This document shows positions 31,584 through 40,077 of a stretch of 64,000 nucleotides of DNA, piece after piece. Position numbers and translations under genes: made by a program. The notes under the pieces were generated by a model. That model worked only from the letters and a program-made list of their open reading frames with translations. It ran no database searches and was not told the origin of the DNA. Source of the stretch: Modicisalibacter sp033446685 (GTDB taxonomy: Bacteria; Pseudomonadota; Gammaproteobacteria; Pseudomonadales; Halomonadaceae); the NCBI RefSeq assembly GCF_033446685.1, contig NZ_JAWQLY010000002.1, forward strand, positions 310,001 to 374,000. The letters run 5' to 3'. Position 1 is the stretch's first letter. Each line of letters starts with the position of its first letter.

Positions 31584-32096
31584 CTATAGCGCCGAGGCGT
31601 CGAGTGCGCCGGTGAGCGTCTGCTGCCAGCGGGGCTCGGCATTGCCGGGCCGGCGCAACGCGAGTTCCAGCCGGTAGGGCAGCAGCCGGCGATCGGAGAG
31701 CGTCAGCGCCGGTCCTTCGGCGATCAAGCGGCTTTCCAGCAACCATTGGTTGTCCGGCGCTTCGCGAGTGGCCCTGTCCGGCGTCCAGTCGAGCACCTGG
31801 GGGCCCGAATTGACGGCCAGCAGGGCGCGGGTCAGGGTCTCGCCGAACTGCGCGGGTTCGATCGACAGTGCGGCATCGATTTCGGCGGGCGCCAGCAGCA
31901 GAACGCGCTCGCCATCCGGCACCTGCCACACGGGGGCGGCGAGGGCCGTCTCGGCGGCTCGCTCGCCCAGTCCATAGAGCGCCTGACGGACGGTCTTGGG
32001 CGGGCCGGGGTTGCTCGCGCAGCCGCTCAGGGTCAGCGCGATCAGCAGCGCGATCAGCCATCCTGCGGTATGAATCGTCGATGCGTATCGGGGCAT
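31584..32096 (-). CDS. Hypothetical lipoprotein
   Basis: 170 aa. The N-terminus is a lipoprotein signal: a hydrophobic run (GWLIALLIALTLSG) ending in the lipobox LSGC, with lipidated Cys at about residue 26. The following residue is Ala rather than Asp, so outer-membrane sorting is expected. The mature part is about 145 residues with no recognised domain (RVLLLAPAEIDAALSIEPAQ, PEPRW-type stretch). It lies 2 nt after the alpha/beta hydrolase gene, so the two are probably co-transcribed. I do not recognise a function. Confidence 0.72.
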   Translation of the reverse strand: MPRYASTIHTAGWLIALLIALTLSGCASNPGPPKTVRQALYGLGERAAETALAAPVWQVPDGERVLLLAPAEIDAALSIEPAQFGETLTRALLAVNSGPQVLDWTPDRATREAPDNQWLLESRLIAEGPALTLSDRRLLPYRLELALRRPGNAEPRWQQTLTGALDASAL

Positions 32097-32098
32097 GT

Positions 32099-33079
32099 TC
32101 AGGGCGTCGTGGTGGGGTGATCGGCAGGGGCCGGGGCGCTGTGGAAGCCGGCGAGAAAAGCGTCGAGCTCGTCGAACAGCGGCTCGCGGATGAAGGCCGA
32201 CTCGTTGACCAGATGATGACGTGCCTCGGGATGGCGGACCACTCGCGCCCGCGGAAACTTACCGGTTAGCACCTCGAGATTCCACGCCCAGTCGACGGTC
32301 AGGTCCTGCTCGCCCTGCAGAATCAGCACCGGCAGATCGCTGGCCGGCAGCGCCAGCATGTGGCTCATCCAACGGCGCATCGCCGTGACCCAGGTCAGCG
32401 TCAGGCGGTCGGGCTGCAGTGGGTCGCTTTCACGCAGGAAGGCGGCGAAGTCGGCATCGTTGGAATTGGCCTGGTAGGTGCGCGGGATCGAGCGGATGAA
32501 CGGGCTGGCCAGGCGATGCAGCCAGCTCGACTGCGGCCAGCCCCACGGTCTCACCAGCGGTGCGAGCAGCGCGAGGCCTTGCCAGGGCGAGGCCGTACCG
32601 CGACCCAGCGCATCGGTGGCGAGGATCGCCGCGCCGGTACTCTGGCCGATGCCCACCCACGGATGAGGCGCCAGGCCTTCGTCGGTGAGTTGACGCTGCA
32701 GGGCCTGCAGGCAGGCGCCATAGTCCTCGAAGTCGTCGATGGTCGCGCGCGCGCCGCTGGACAGGCCGTGGCCCGGCAGGTCCCACAGCACCACGCGCCA
32801 GCCCTGGTCGAGCAGGCGCTCGAGCAGGTGCCGGTAGAGCCCCAGGTGGTCGAAGTAACCGTGCACGACGAATGCCGTGCCGCGCGGTTGCTCGGGCGTC
32901 CAGATCTGTGCCCACAGCCGGTAGCGCTCGGTGTCGACGAAGCCGGCGTAGAGGCCGACCCGACGACTGAGCAGCGGCGCCAGCCGATAGTGCTCCAGGT
33001 AGTCGCTCAGCGCGCGAGGCGGCGATGCACTTACCCGGGCCAGCGGTCCGAGGGCCTGTAGGGGTTCGAATTGGCTCAT
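32099..33079 (-). CDS. Alpha/beta hydrolase (lysophospholipase/monoacylglycerol-lipase-like)
   Basis: 326 aa from ATG 33079. Oxyanion motif GTAFVVHGYFDHLGLY, the conserved LWDLPGHGLSSG and the nucleophile elbow GIGQSTG are visible. The acid is probably in LQGEQDLTVDWAW and the catalytic His in PEARHHLVNE. The serine-aldehydic hydrolase_4 type is typical of PldB-like enzymes, which act on lysophospholipids or monoglycerides. There is no signal peptide, so it is cytoplasmic or peripheral. It is the first gene of a short run with the lipoprotein gene, which suggests an envelope-lipid role; that is inference. Confidence 0.82.
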   Translation of the reverse strand: MSQFEPLQALGPLARVSASPPRALSDYLEHYRLAPLLSRRVGLYAGFVDTERYRLWAQIWTPEQPRGTAFVVHGYFDHLGLYRHLLERLLDQGWRVVLWDLPGHGLSSGARATIDDFEDYGACLQALQRQLTDEGLAPHPWVGIGQSTGAAILATDALGRGTASPWQGLALLAPLVRPWGWPQSSWLHRLASPFIRSIPRTYQANSNDADFAAFLRESDPLQPDRLTLTWVTAMRRWMSHMLALPASDLPVLILQGEQDLTVDWAWNLEVLTGKFPRARVVRHPEARHHLVNESAFIREPLFDELDAFLAGFHSAPAPADHPTTTP

Positions 33080-33202
33080 TGGGCTCCTTTGTTTTATACG
33101 CCTCCATGCTAGCGTCGATTGTGAACCAGTGCAGGCCATGTGTCGCTAACCGATGACGCTCCTCGAGCGCTTGCCCCTCCCGGGGTTTTCTGGGCTATTA
33201 TG

Positions 33203-33217
33203 TGGAATGGATTTCCA
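33203..33217. promoter_or_regulatory. IclR-like operator upstream of malate synthase
   Basis: TGGAATGGATTTCCA matches the E. coli IclR box (TGGAAATNATTTCCA) at 12 of 14 defined positions. It lies just downstream of a TATTAT (33196-33201), so a repressor bound there would cover the likely transcription start. A -35-like TTGCCC lies at 33171-33176 (19-bp spacing, suboptimal). Confidence 0.5.
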
Positions 33218-33285
33218 TATTTTCTTTCATGAGCGCTTCTCGCACCGCGCTGACGCTCATGCAGTGCAGCAGGAGGTAGCTTGCC

Positions 33286-35454
33286 ATGACTCAACGCGTC
33301 ACACGCCACCGTCTCCAGGTGGCCGCCGAACTCGATCGCTTCCTCGACGAGGCTGCGCTTCCCGGTAGCGGGGTCGATCCCGAGGCCTTCTGGGCCGGGC
33401 TCGATGCACTGGTTCACGATCTGACACCCAAAAACCGCGAACTACTCGCCGAACGCGAGCGCCTGCAGGGCGAACTGGATGCGTGGCACAAGGCCCATCC
33501 CGGGCCGGTGCGCGATCTGGGCGCCTACCGGGACTTCCTGAAGCGGATCGGCTATCTGGTCGACCCGCCGGCGAACGTCGCGGCTACCACCCGCAATGTT
33601 GACGATGCCATCGCCGTGCAGGCCGGCCCGCAGTTGGTGGTGCCGATGAGCAACGCCCGCTACGCCCTCAACGCCGCCAACGCGCGCTGGGGCAGCCTCT
33701 ACGATGCGCTCTACGGCAGCGACGCGATCGGCGAGGAAGGCGGCGCCGAGAAGGGCAGCGGCTATAACCCCAAGCGCGGCGAGAAGGTCATCGGCTACGC
33801 CCGCAACGTGCTCGACCAGGCCGCGCCGCTGGCCGAGGGCTCGCATCGCGATGCACAGCGCTACACCATCAGCGGCCGTCATCTCACGGTGACGCTCAAG
33901 GGCGGGCGGGATGTCGGCCTCAAGCGCCCCGACCAGTTCCTCGGCTTCCAGGGCGAAGCCGCCGCGCCGACGGCGATATTGCTCGCCAACCACGGCCTGC
34001 ACCTAGAGATCCAGTTCGACGCCGAGCACGCCATCGGCAAGACCGACCCGGCACATGTCAAGGACGTGGTACTCGAGGCGGCGGTGACCACCATCATGGA
34101 CTGCGAGGATTCGGTGGCGGCGGTCGATGCCAAGGACAAGGTCGGCGTCTACGCCAACTGGCTGGGGTTGATGCGCGGCGATCTTACCGAGACCATCGAC
34201 AAGAATGGCAAGTCCTTCACCCGCCGACTCAACCCGGACCGCGAGTACCGTGCGGCCGACGGCAGCGAGCTGAGCCTGCCCGGACGCTCGCTGCTGTTCG
34301 TGCGCAACGTCGGCCATCTGATGACCACTCCGGCGATACTCGACGGCGACGGCAACGAGATCCCCGAAGGCATTCTCGACGGCCTGGTGACCAGCCTGAT
34401 CGCGCTGCATGATCTCAAGCGCGAGGGTGGTAACAGCCGCACCGGCTCGGTCTACATCGTCAAGCCCAAGATGCATGGCCCGCAGGAAGTGGCGTTCGCC
34501 AACGAGCTGTTCTCGCGTGTCGAGGACGTGCTGGGGATGGCCCGCGACACGCTGAAGATCGGCATCATGGACGAGGAGCGGCGTACCACCGTCAACCTCA
34601 AGGCCTGCATCGATGCGGCGCGCTCGCGGGTGGCGTTCATCAATACCGGCTTCCTCGATCGCACCGGCGACGAGATGCACACCGCCATGGAAGCCGGGCC
34701 GATGCTGCGCAAGGGCGACATGAAGGGCGCCAAGTGGATCGCCGCCTACGAGAAGAACAACGTTCAGGTCGGGCTGGCCTGCGGTCTGCGCGGACGCGCC
34801 CAGATCGGCAAGGGCATGTGGGCGATGCCCGACAAGATGGCGGCGATGCTCGAGCAGAAGGTCGGCCATCCCAAGGCCGGTGCCAATACCGCCTGGGTGC
34901 CCTCGCCGACCGCCGCGGTGCTGCATGCGCTGCATTATCATCAGATCGATGTCGCCGCCATCCAGCAGGAACTCGAAAGCCAGGGCGAAGCTGACCTGCT
35001 CGACGATCTGCTGACGGTGCCGGTGGTCGAATCGGCCGACTGGGCAAGCGATGAGATCCAGCAGGAGCTCGACAACAACTGCCAGGGCATTCTCGGCTAC
35101 GTGGTGCGCTGGGTCGAACACGGTGTGGGCTGCTCGAAGGTACCCGACATCCACGACGTCGGCCTGATGGAGGACCGCGCCACGCTGCGTATCTCCAGCC
35201 AGCACATCGCCAATTGGCTGTATCACGGCGTGGTCAGCGAGGCCCAGGTGCGCGAGACCCTGGAGCGCATGGCCAAGGTGGTCGACGATCAGAACGCCGG
35301 CGACCCGGAGTACACGCCGATGACTGCGCACCTGGCCGACTCCAGCGCCTTCCAGGCCGCCTCCGACCTGATCTTCAAGGGGCGCGAGCAGCCGGCCGGT
35401 TACACCGAGCCGCTGCTGCACCACTGGCGCGCGGTGCACAAGGCGAAACACTGA
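33286..35454 (+). CDS. glcB: Malate synthase G
   Basis: 722 aa, the normal length of the G isoform (E. coli GlcB 723). The ATG at 33286 has a strong CAGGAGG Shine-Dalgarno. Family blocks include VPMSNARYALNAANARWGSL near residue 120, VTTIMDCEDSVAAVDA, the catalytic Arg region LLFVRNVGHLMT and the glutamate/Mg site GIMDEERRTTVNLKAC. The C-terminal acid lies within the VGLMEDRATLRI block. It condenses glyoxylate with acetyl-CoA to malate and serves glyoxylate made from glycolate or purines. No glc or isocitrate lyase genes adjoin it. Heptamer repeats follow directly after the stop. Confidence 0.96.
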   Translation: MTQRVTRHRLQVAAELDRFLDEAALPGSGVDPEAFWAGLDALVHDLTPKNRELLAERERLQGELDAWHKAHPGPVRDLGAYRDFLKRIGYLVDPPANVAATTRNVDDAIAVQAGPQLVVPMSNARYALNAANARWGSLYDALYGSDAIGEEGGAEKGSGYNPKRGEKVIGYARNVLDQAAPLAEGSHRDAQRYTISGRHLTVTLKGGRDVGLKRPDQFLGFQGEAAAPTAILLANHGLHLEIQFDAEHAIGKTDPAHVKDVVLEAAVTTIMDCEDSVAAVDAKDKVGVYANWLGLMRGDLTETIDKNGKSFTRRLNPDREYRAADGSELSLPGRSLLFVRNVGHLMTTPAILDGDGNEIPEGILDGLVTSLIALHDLKREGGNSRTGSVYIVKPKMHGPQEVAFANELFSRVEDVLGMARDTLKIGIMDEERRTTVNLKACIDAARSRVAFINTGFLDRTGDEMHTAMEAGPMLRKGDMKGAKWIAAYEKNNVQVGLACGLRGRAQIGKGMWAMPDKMAAMLEQKVGHPKAGANTAWVPSPTAAVLHALHYHQIDVAAIQQELESQGEADLLDDLLTVPVVESADWASDEIQQELDNNCQGILGYVVRWVEHGVGCSKVPDIHDVGLMEDRATLRISSQHIANWLYHGVVSEAQVRETLERMAKVVDDQNAGDPEYTPMTAHLADSSAFQAASDLIFKGREQPAGYTEPLLHHWRAVHKAKH

Positions 35455-35455
35455 A

Positions 35456-35502
35456 GCTACGGGCTACGGGCTACGGGCTACGGGCTACGGGCTACGGGCT
35501 AT
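35456..35502. repeat. Tandem heptamer repeat, six copies of GCTACGG
   Basis: Six exact 7-bp units occupy 35456-35497, plus a partial copy, starting two bases after the glcB stop codon. An isolated similar unit occurs near 23436. Confidence 0.92.
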
Positions 35503-35511
35503 CCTGGCGCT

Positions 35512-35545
35512 CGCGGCTCGCGGCTCGCGGCTCGCGGCTCGCGGT
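35512..35545. repeat. Tandem heptamer repeat, four to five copies of CGCGGCT
   Basis: Four exact units and a partial one, ten bases after the GCTACGG array. It is the same unit as the array at 23544-23578, 12 kb away. Confidence 0.9.
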
Positions 35546-35618
35546 CTGTGCGTCGCGGGGCGCTTGCGCTATCTTGGGCGCAACCGCCGAGCGCCATCGA
35601 GCCCGCCAGGAGAGAGCC

Positions 35619-36038
35619 ATGACCGTAATGACCGCCGCCGCCATCGAGGAGTTTCTCGACGAGGTGTTTCCTCATCGTCAGGGCACCATCGAAGGTGTCG
35701 ACGAAATGCGCGCCACCATGAGCCTGGCGATCGAGGACGAGCATCTGCGCCCCGGCGCCTGCGTTTCCGGGCCGAGCATGATGTCATTGGCAGACGTCTG
35801 CTTGTACGTGGCGATTCTCGCCCAGATCGGCCCCGAGTCGATGGCGGTGACCAGCGATCTGAACTGCCACTTCCTGCGCCGTGCCCGCGGCGATCGCGAC
35901 CTGATCGCCAATGCCCGGGTGGTCAAGCTGGGCCAGCGCCTGGCGGTGGGCGAGGTCGAGCTGTTCTCGGCCGGCGATGACCGGCCGGTGGCGCTGGTCA
36001 CGGCGACCTACGTGCTGCCCGATCGGGACGACGACTGA
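35619..36038 (+). CDS. PaaI-family hotdog thioesterase
   Basis: 139 aa from ATG 35619 with a CAGGAGAGAG Shine-Dalgarno; the frame is open upstream only by readthrough of the repeat region. The hotdog fold is suggested by GACVSGPSMMSLADVCLYVA (central helix with a conserved Asp), VTSDLNCHFLRRARG and the strand ALVTATYVLPDR. PaaI-type thioesterases hydrolyse acyl- or phenylacyl-CoA. The substrate is not inferable from context: it follows malate synthase and the repeats, and converges on a DUF423 gene one base away. Confidence 0.82.
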   Translation: MTVMTAAAIEEFLDEVFPHRQGTIEGVDEMRATMSLAIEDEHLRPGACVSGPSMMSLADVCLYVAILAQIGPESMAVTSDLNCHFLRRARGDRDLIANARVVKLGQRLAVGEVELFSAGDDRPVALVTATYVLPDRDDD

Positions 36039-36039
36039 A

Positions 36040-36423
36040 TCATGTCGCGGGGCGCGCCCGCGCCGCGCAGACGGCCAGCGCCAGCCAGCCGCCCATCAGC
36101 AGTAACCCGCCGAATGGCGTGACCGGCCCCAGCCAGCGGGCGCCGGTCAGCACCAGCAGATACAGCGAACCCGAGAACAGCAGGGTTCCCGTGGCCCACA
36201 GCGCCAGCACCAGACGCTGGCCGCGCAGCGGCTGGGTGGTTCGCCAGATCAATATCCCGAGCATCGCCAGGGTGTGCCAGGCCTGGTAGCGCACGGCGGT
36301 CTCGAAGACCTCGAGCAGGCGCGGCGAGGCGTGAGCCTGCAGGCCGTGCGCGCCGAAGGCGCCGGCGGCCACGCTGAGCAAACCGCTGAGCGCGACGCCG
36401 ATCCAGGCAAAGCGATGGGGCAT
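36040..36423 (-). CDS. DUF423 inner-membrane protein (YgdD-like)
   Basis: 127 aa, four transmembrane segments. The N-terminal block AWIGVALSGLLSVAAGAFGAHGL is the DUF423 hallmark. FETAVRYQAWHTLAMLGILI (with the conserved RYQ..H) and a Gly-rich last helix (TPFGGLLLMGGWLALAVCA) follow. Function is unknown across the family. It ends one base from the convergent thioesterase stop. Confidence 0.88.
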   Translation of the reverse strand: MPHRFAWIGVALSGLLSVAAGAFGAHGLQAHASPRLLEVFETAVRYQAWHTLAMLGILIWRTTQPLRGQRLVLALWATGTLLFSGSLYLLVLTGARWLGPVTPFGGLLLMGGWLALAVCAARARPAT

Positions 36424-36632
36424 GGTTGGGCACTCCTGACTACGCTGTTTTAGTGAGTCCTATTGGACGGTGGAGACCGTTCGGGGCGGCCCTGGGGAGG
36501 GCCGAGGCCTCACCGAGGCTTTCGTCACTCGGCGTGTCTCGCTATGATGCCGCCCCGTCGGCCTGCCTGGCGAGCCATTTGCCCGGCGACTCGACCGCGA
36601 AGAGACAACAACAGCCAAGGAGAAATGCCGCC

Positions 36633-38114
36633 ATGGAAGCCCTAATGTCGCTCGTCGCGCCCCTGCGCGACAGTATCGAAGCGGTCATGATGCCGATCAG
36701 CGACTTCATCTGGAGCTACATCCTGGTTTATCTGCTGCTGGGGGCGGGGCTGCTGTTCACCGTGCTCACCCGGGGCATGCAGTTCCGGCTGTTCGGCCAC
36801 ATGGCGCGGGTCACCGTCTCGGCGCGTGGCGCCGGCGAGGGAGTCAGCGGCTTTCAGGCGTTCGCCACCTCGCTGGCGGCGCGGATCGGTACCGGCAACC
36901 TGGCCGGTGTGGCGATTGCCCTGTGGGTCGGTGGCCCGGGGGCGATCTTCTGGATGTGGATGACCGCGCTGGTGGGCTTCGCCACCTCCTTCGTCGAATC
37001 GACGCTGGCGCAGACCTACAAGCATCGCAACGAGGATGGCGTGTTCCGCGGCGGCCCGGCCTATTACATCGAGCGTTGCCTGGGCTGGCGCTGGCTGGGT
37101 GCGCTGTTCGCGATCTTCCTGCTGATCGCCTACGGCCTGGCCTTCAATGCCGCGCAGTCCAACACCATCGCCCAGGGCATGAACGGCGCCTTCGGCGTCC
37201 CCCATTGGCTGACCGGCATCGTGCTGGTTTGCGTGGTGGCGGTGGTGATCTTCGGCGGCCTCAAGGCGGTGGCGCGCACCGCGGAGATGATCGTGCCGGT
37301 GATGGCGATCGCCTATCTGCTGGTCGCGCTGTGGATCCTGTTCGCCAACATCAGTGAAGTGCCGGCGATGCTCGCGCTGATCGTCAAGAGCGCCTTCGGC
37401 TTCGGCCCGGCGGTCGGCGGCGCGGCCGGCTACGCGATCAAGGCGGCGATGGAGAACGGCATCAAGCGCGGGCTGTTCTCCAACGAGGCGGGCATGGGCT
37501 CGGCGCCCAACGCCGCGGCGCAGGCGACGGTCAAGCATCCCGCCGCCCAGGGGCTGGTGCAGTCGTTCGGGGTGTTCGTCGATACCCTGGTGATCTGCAG
37601 TTGCACGGCGGTGGCGATCCTGCTGTCGGGCGTCTACGAAACGCTGCTGAGCAACTCGCCTGGCGACTCGATCGAAGGCATCAAGCTGACCCAGGATGCG
37701 ATGGCCGACCATCTGGGGATGTTCGGCGAGATATTCATCGCCATAGCGATCCTGCTATTCGCCTATACCTCGATCATCGCCAACTTCTCGTTTTCGGCGG
37801 TGAATATCGAGTATCTGTTCCGCGGCCATGCCAAGCGGGCGGTGAGCGTGCTGCGCTGGGCGGTACTGGCGATGACCATGATCGGCGCGCTGGCCAAGCT
37901 CGAGTTCGTCTGGCACTTCGCCGACCTGGCGATGGGGCTGATGGCGACCACCAACCTGTTCGCGATCCTGATCATGTCGCCGATCGCCATCCGCGTGCTC
38001 CAGGATTACGAGCGCCAGCGCCGGGAGGGCATCGCCGAACCGGTGTTCGACCCCAAGGTGCTCAAGAAGCCCGAGCAGGTCGACAGCGACGTCTGGCCGC
38101 CACGCGATGTCTGA
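36633..38114 (+). CDS. AGCS-family alanine/glycine:Na+ symporter
   Basis: 493 aa from ATG 36633, chosen for the AAGGAG Shine-Dalgarno (36617-36622); longer in-frame starts add unrelated residues. About 10-11 transmembrane segments. The family signature is in LFSNEAGMGSAPNAAAQA, with GIGTGNLAGVAIALWVGGPG-type residues in the first third (read as RIGTGNLAGVAIALWVGG). The C-terminus is hydrophilic. It couples Na+ entry to alanine or glycine uptake, useful to a halophile using sodium gradients. It is a single gene followed by a hairpin terminator. Confidence 0.93.
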   Translation: MEALMSLVAPLRDSIEAVMMPISDFIWSYILVYLLLGAGLLFTVLTRGMQFRLFGHMARVTVSARGAGEGVSGFQAFATSLAARIGTGNLAGVAIALWVGGPGAIFWMWMTALVGFATSFVESTLAQTYKHRNEDGVFRGGPAYYIERCLGWRWLGALFAIFLLIAYGLAFNAAQSNTIAQGMNGAFGVPHWLTGIVLVCVVAVVIFGGLKAVARTAEMIVPVMAIAYLLVALWILFANISEVPAMLALIVKSAFGFGPAVGGAAGYAIKAAMENGIKRGLFSNEAGMGSAPNAAAQATVKHPAAQGLVQSFGVFVDTLVICSCTAVAILLSGVYETLLSNSPGDSIEGIKLTQDAMADHLGMFGEIFIAIAILLFAYTSIIANFSFSAVNIEYLFRGHAKRAVSVLRWAVLAMTMIGALAKLEFVWHFADLAMGLMATTNLFAILIMSPIAIRVLQDYERQRREGIAEPVFDPKVLKKPEQVDSDVWPPRDV

Positions 38115-38152
38115 CGCCGAGGGTGTTCGCGGCAACGTTTGGCGTTAAAATG

Positions 38153-38178
38153 ACGGCCCGTCCTTAATGACGGGCCGT
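38153..38178 (+). terminator. Hairpin terminator after the AGCS symporter
   Basis: A 10-bp perfect stem ACGGCCCGTC / GACGGGCCGT with a 6-nt loop (CTTAAT). Only a short T tract follows on the plus strand; A-richness upstream would also suit leftward termination. Confidence 0.7.
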
Positions 38179-38209
38179 TAACGCTTTCGATCACCGACGC
38201 AGAGACGCC

Positions 38210-38410
38210 ATGCAGATTCAGCTCAATGGGCAGCGCCATACGCTCGACGGTGAACCGACCATCGACGATCTGGTCACGACGCTGGGCCTGACCGGGCGGC
38301 GCATTGCGGTCGAAGTCAACGAAACGATCGTGCCGCGCAGCCAGCACGCCGCGACCCGGCTGGCCGACGGTGACCGGGTCGAGGTGGTACACGCCATCGG
38401 CGGCGGTTGA
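38210..38410 (+). CDS. thiS: Thiamine biosynthesis sulfur carrier ThiS
   Basis: 66 aa, ubiquitin-like fold. It begins MQIQLNGQRHTLDG and ends in the GG tail (HAIGGG; the family needs only GG) that is adenylated and thiocarboxylated by ThiF/ThiI. RRIAVEVNETIVPRSQH is the usual ThiS core. It lies 56 nt upstream of thiG, its partner in thiazole-phosphate synthesis. No TPP riboswitch was seen in the 95-nt leader. Confidence 0.94.
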   Translation: MQIQLNGQRHTLDGEPTIDDLVTTLGLTGRRIAVEVNETIVPRSQHAATRLADGDRVEVVHAIGGG

Positions 38411-38466
38411 TTGCCGTACGGCGCGGCAGGCGCGATGGTCGCAGTCACTATTTCCTCGGAGTCATT

Positions 38467-39264
38467 ATGACGGATCTTCAACTCGATCGGCCGTGGCAGG
38501 TCGCCGGACGTACGTTCCATTCGCGGCTGCTGGTCGGCACCGGCAAGTACCGTGACCTCGACGAGACCGCCGCGGCGGTCGCCGCCAGCGGTGCCGAGAT
38601 TGTCACCTTCGCCGTGCGCCGTACCAATCTGGGCCAGAGCCCCGGCGAGCCCAACCTGCTCGACGCCGTGTCGCCCGAGCGCTACACGCTGCTGCCCAAC
38701 ACCGCCGGCTGTTATACCGCCAAGGACGCCGTGCGCACCTGCAAGCTGGCGCGCGAGCTGCTCGATGGCCACAAGCTGGTCAAGCTCGAGGTGCTGGGCG
38801 ACGACAAGACGCTTTATCCCAACGTGGTCGAGACCCTCAAGGCCGCCGACGAACTGGTCCGCGACGGCTTCGAGGTGATGGTCTATACCAGCGACGACCC
38901 GATCGTCGCCAAGGAACTCGAGAATCTCGGCTGCAGCGCGGTGATGCCGCTGGGCTCGCTGATCGGCTCGGGCCACGGCCTGCTCAACCCGGCGAACCTG
39001 GCGCTGATCGTCGAGAACGCCGGCGTGCCGGTGCTGGTCGACGCCGGCATCGGCACCGCATCCGATGCGGCGCTGGCGATGGAGATGGGCTGTGCCGGGG
39101 TGCTGATGAACTCGGCGATTGCTCATGCCCGTCACCCGGTGGTGATGGCCGGCGCCATGAAGAAGGCCATCGAGGCCGGCCGCGAGGCGTTCCTCGCCGA
39201 GCGCATGCCGCGTCGTGGCCATGCCGAGGCATCCTCTCCCGCCAGTGGGCGAATCAACTCCTGA
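38467..39264 (+). CDS. thiG: Thiazole synthase
   Basis: 265 aa from ATG 38467; an upstream in-frame start adds 20 unrelated residues. A TIM barrel with LLVGTGKYRDLDET at the N-terminus. The Schiff-base lysine is expected in HKLVKLEVLGDDKTLYPN. Phosphate-binding blocks are MPLGSLIGSGHGLLNP and LVDAGIGTASDAALAMEMG. It makes the thiazole ring from DXP, dehydroglycine and ThiS thiocarboxylate. It is co-directional with thiS and trmB; the pathway's thiD is 15 kb away at 54038-54850. Confidence 0.96.
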   Translation: MTDLQLDRPWQVAGRTFHSRLLVGTGKYRDLDETAAAVAASGAEIVTFAVRRTNLGQSPGEPNLLDAVSPERYTLLPNTAGCYTAKDAVRTCKLARELLDGHKLVKLEVLGDDKTLYPNVVETLKAADELVRDGFEVMVYTSDDPIVAKELENLGCSAVMPLGSLIGSGHGLLNPANLALIVENAGVPVLVDAGIGTASDAALAMEMGCAGVLMNSAIAHARHPVVMAGAMKKAIEAGREAFLAERMPRRGHAEASSPASGRINS

Positions 39265-39322
39265 GCGCGCGGCGTTCTTGTCCCGATACAATCCCAATGC
39301 GATCAATCCAAGTGCGAGTGGC

Positions 39323-40054
39323 ATGAGTGATAACCGTTTGAGCGTCGAAAGCGAGACCCCAGCATCCGACGGCCCGCGCCCGCAGCGTGGCATCAAGAGC
39401 TATGTGCTGCGTGCCGGGCGCATGACCGCCGCCCAGACCCGCGGTCTCGAGGAGGTCTGGCCGCGCCTTGGACTGAGCGTCGCCGATGGCCTGTTGGATC
39501 TCGATGCGCTGTTCGGGCGCCACGCACCGCGGGTGGTGGAGATCGGCTTTGGCATGGGCGCCTCGCTGATCGAACAGGCGCAGGCCCATCCGAAGACCGA
39601 CTTCATCGGCATCGAGGTGCACGCCCCGGGCGTGGGCAAGCTGCTCGACGAGGCCGACAAGCGTGAGCTAGGCAATCTGCGGGTCTATCGCGACGACGCC
39701 CTGGAGGTGCTGTCGCGATGCATCCCCGAGGCCAGCCTCGACGGCCTGCAACTGTTCTTTCCCGACCCCTGGCCGAAGAAGAAGCATCACAAGCGGCGTA
39801 TCGTCCAGCCGGCCTTCGTCGAGCTGGTACGCACGCGGCTCAAGCCCGGCGGCACGCTGCACATGGCGACCGACTGGCAGGCCTATGCCGAGTACATGGC
39901 CGAGGTCATGGCCGCCGCACCCGGTTATCGCAACACCGCGAACGAGGGCGATTACGTGGCGCGCCCCGAGTTCCGCCCGCTGACCAAGTTCGAGCAGCGT
40001 GGCGCGAAGCTCGGGCATGGCGTGTGGGACCTGATCTTTTCTCGCAGCGACTGA
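39323..40054 (+). CDS. trmB: tRNA (guanine-N7-)-methyltransferase
   Basis: 243 aa from ATG 39323. SAM-binding motif I is VVEIGFGMGASLIEQA. The tRNA-binding/catalytic block LFFPDPWPKKKHHKRRIVQP is diagnostic of TrmB. The C-terminal RPLTKFEQRGAKLGHGVWDL is also conserved. It forms m7G46 in the tRNA variable loop. It lies 58 nt after thiG on the same strand, a linkage common in gammaproteobacteria. Confidence 0.96.
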   Translation: MSDNRLSVESETPASDGPRPQRGIKSYVLRAGRMTAAQTRGLEEVWPRLGLSVADGLLDLDALFGRHAPRVVEIGFGMGASLIEQAQAHPKTDFIGIEVHAPGVGKLLDEADKRELGNLRVYRDDALEVLSRCIPEASLDGLQLFFPDPWPKKKHHKRRIVQPAFVELVRTRLKPGGTLHMATDWQAYAEYMAEVMAAAPGYRNTANEGDYVARPEFRPLTKFEQRGAKLGHGVWDLIFSRSD

Positions 40055-40077
40055 GCGGCGGTCGGGCTGGTGCGTGT

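Noticed and set aside
34003..35451. 482-codon minus-strand frame opposite glcB
   Set aside because: Shadow of a full-length malate synthase G gene.
35456..35545. Tandem repeats considered as a CRISPR array
   Set aside because: Seven-base units are contiguous without spacers, and no cas genes are present.
35214..35618. Upstream extension of the thioesterase reading frame through the heptamer repeats
   Set aside because: Translates repeat DNA and overlaps glcB; a good Shine-Dalgarno and the family start are at 35619.
38115..38209. Possible TPP riboswitch before thiS
   Set aside because: The leader is too short and lacks the CTGAGA-type core; only a terminator hairpin is present.
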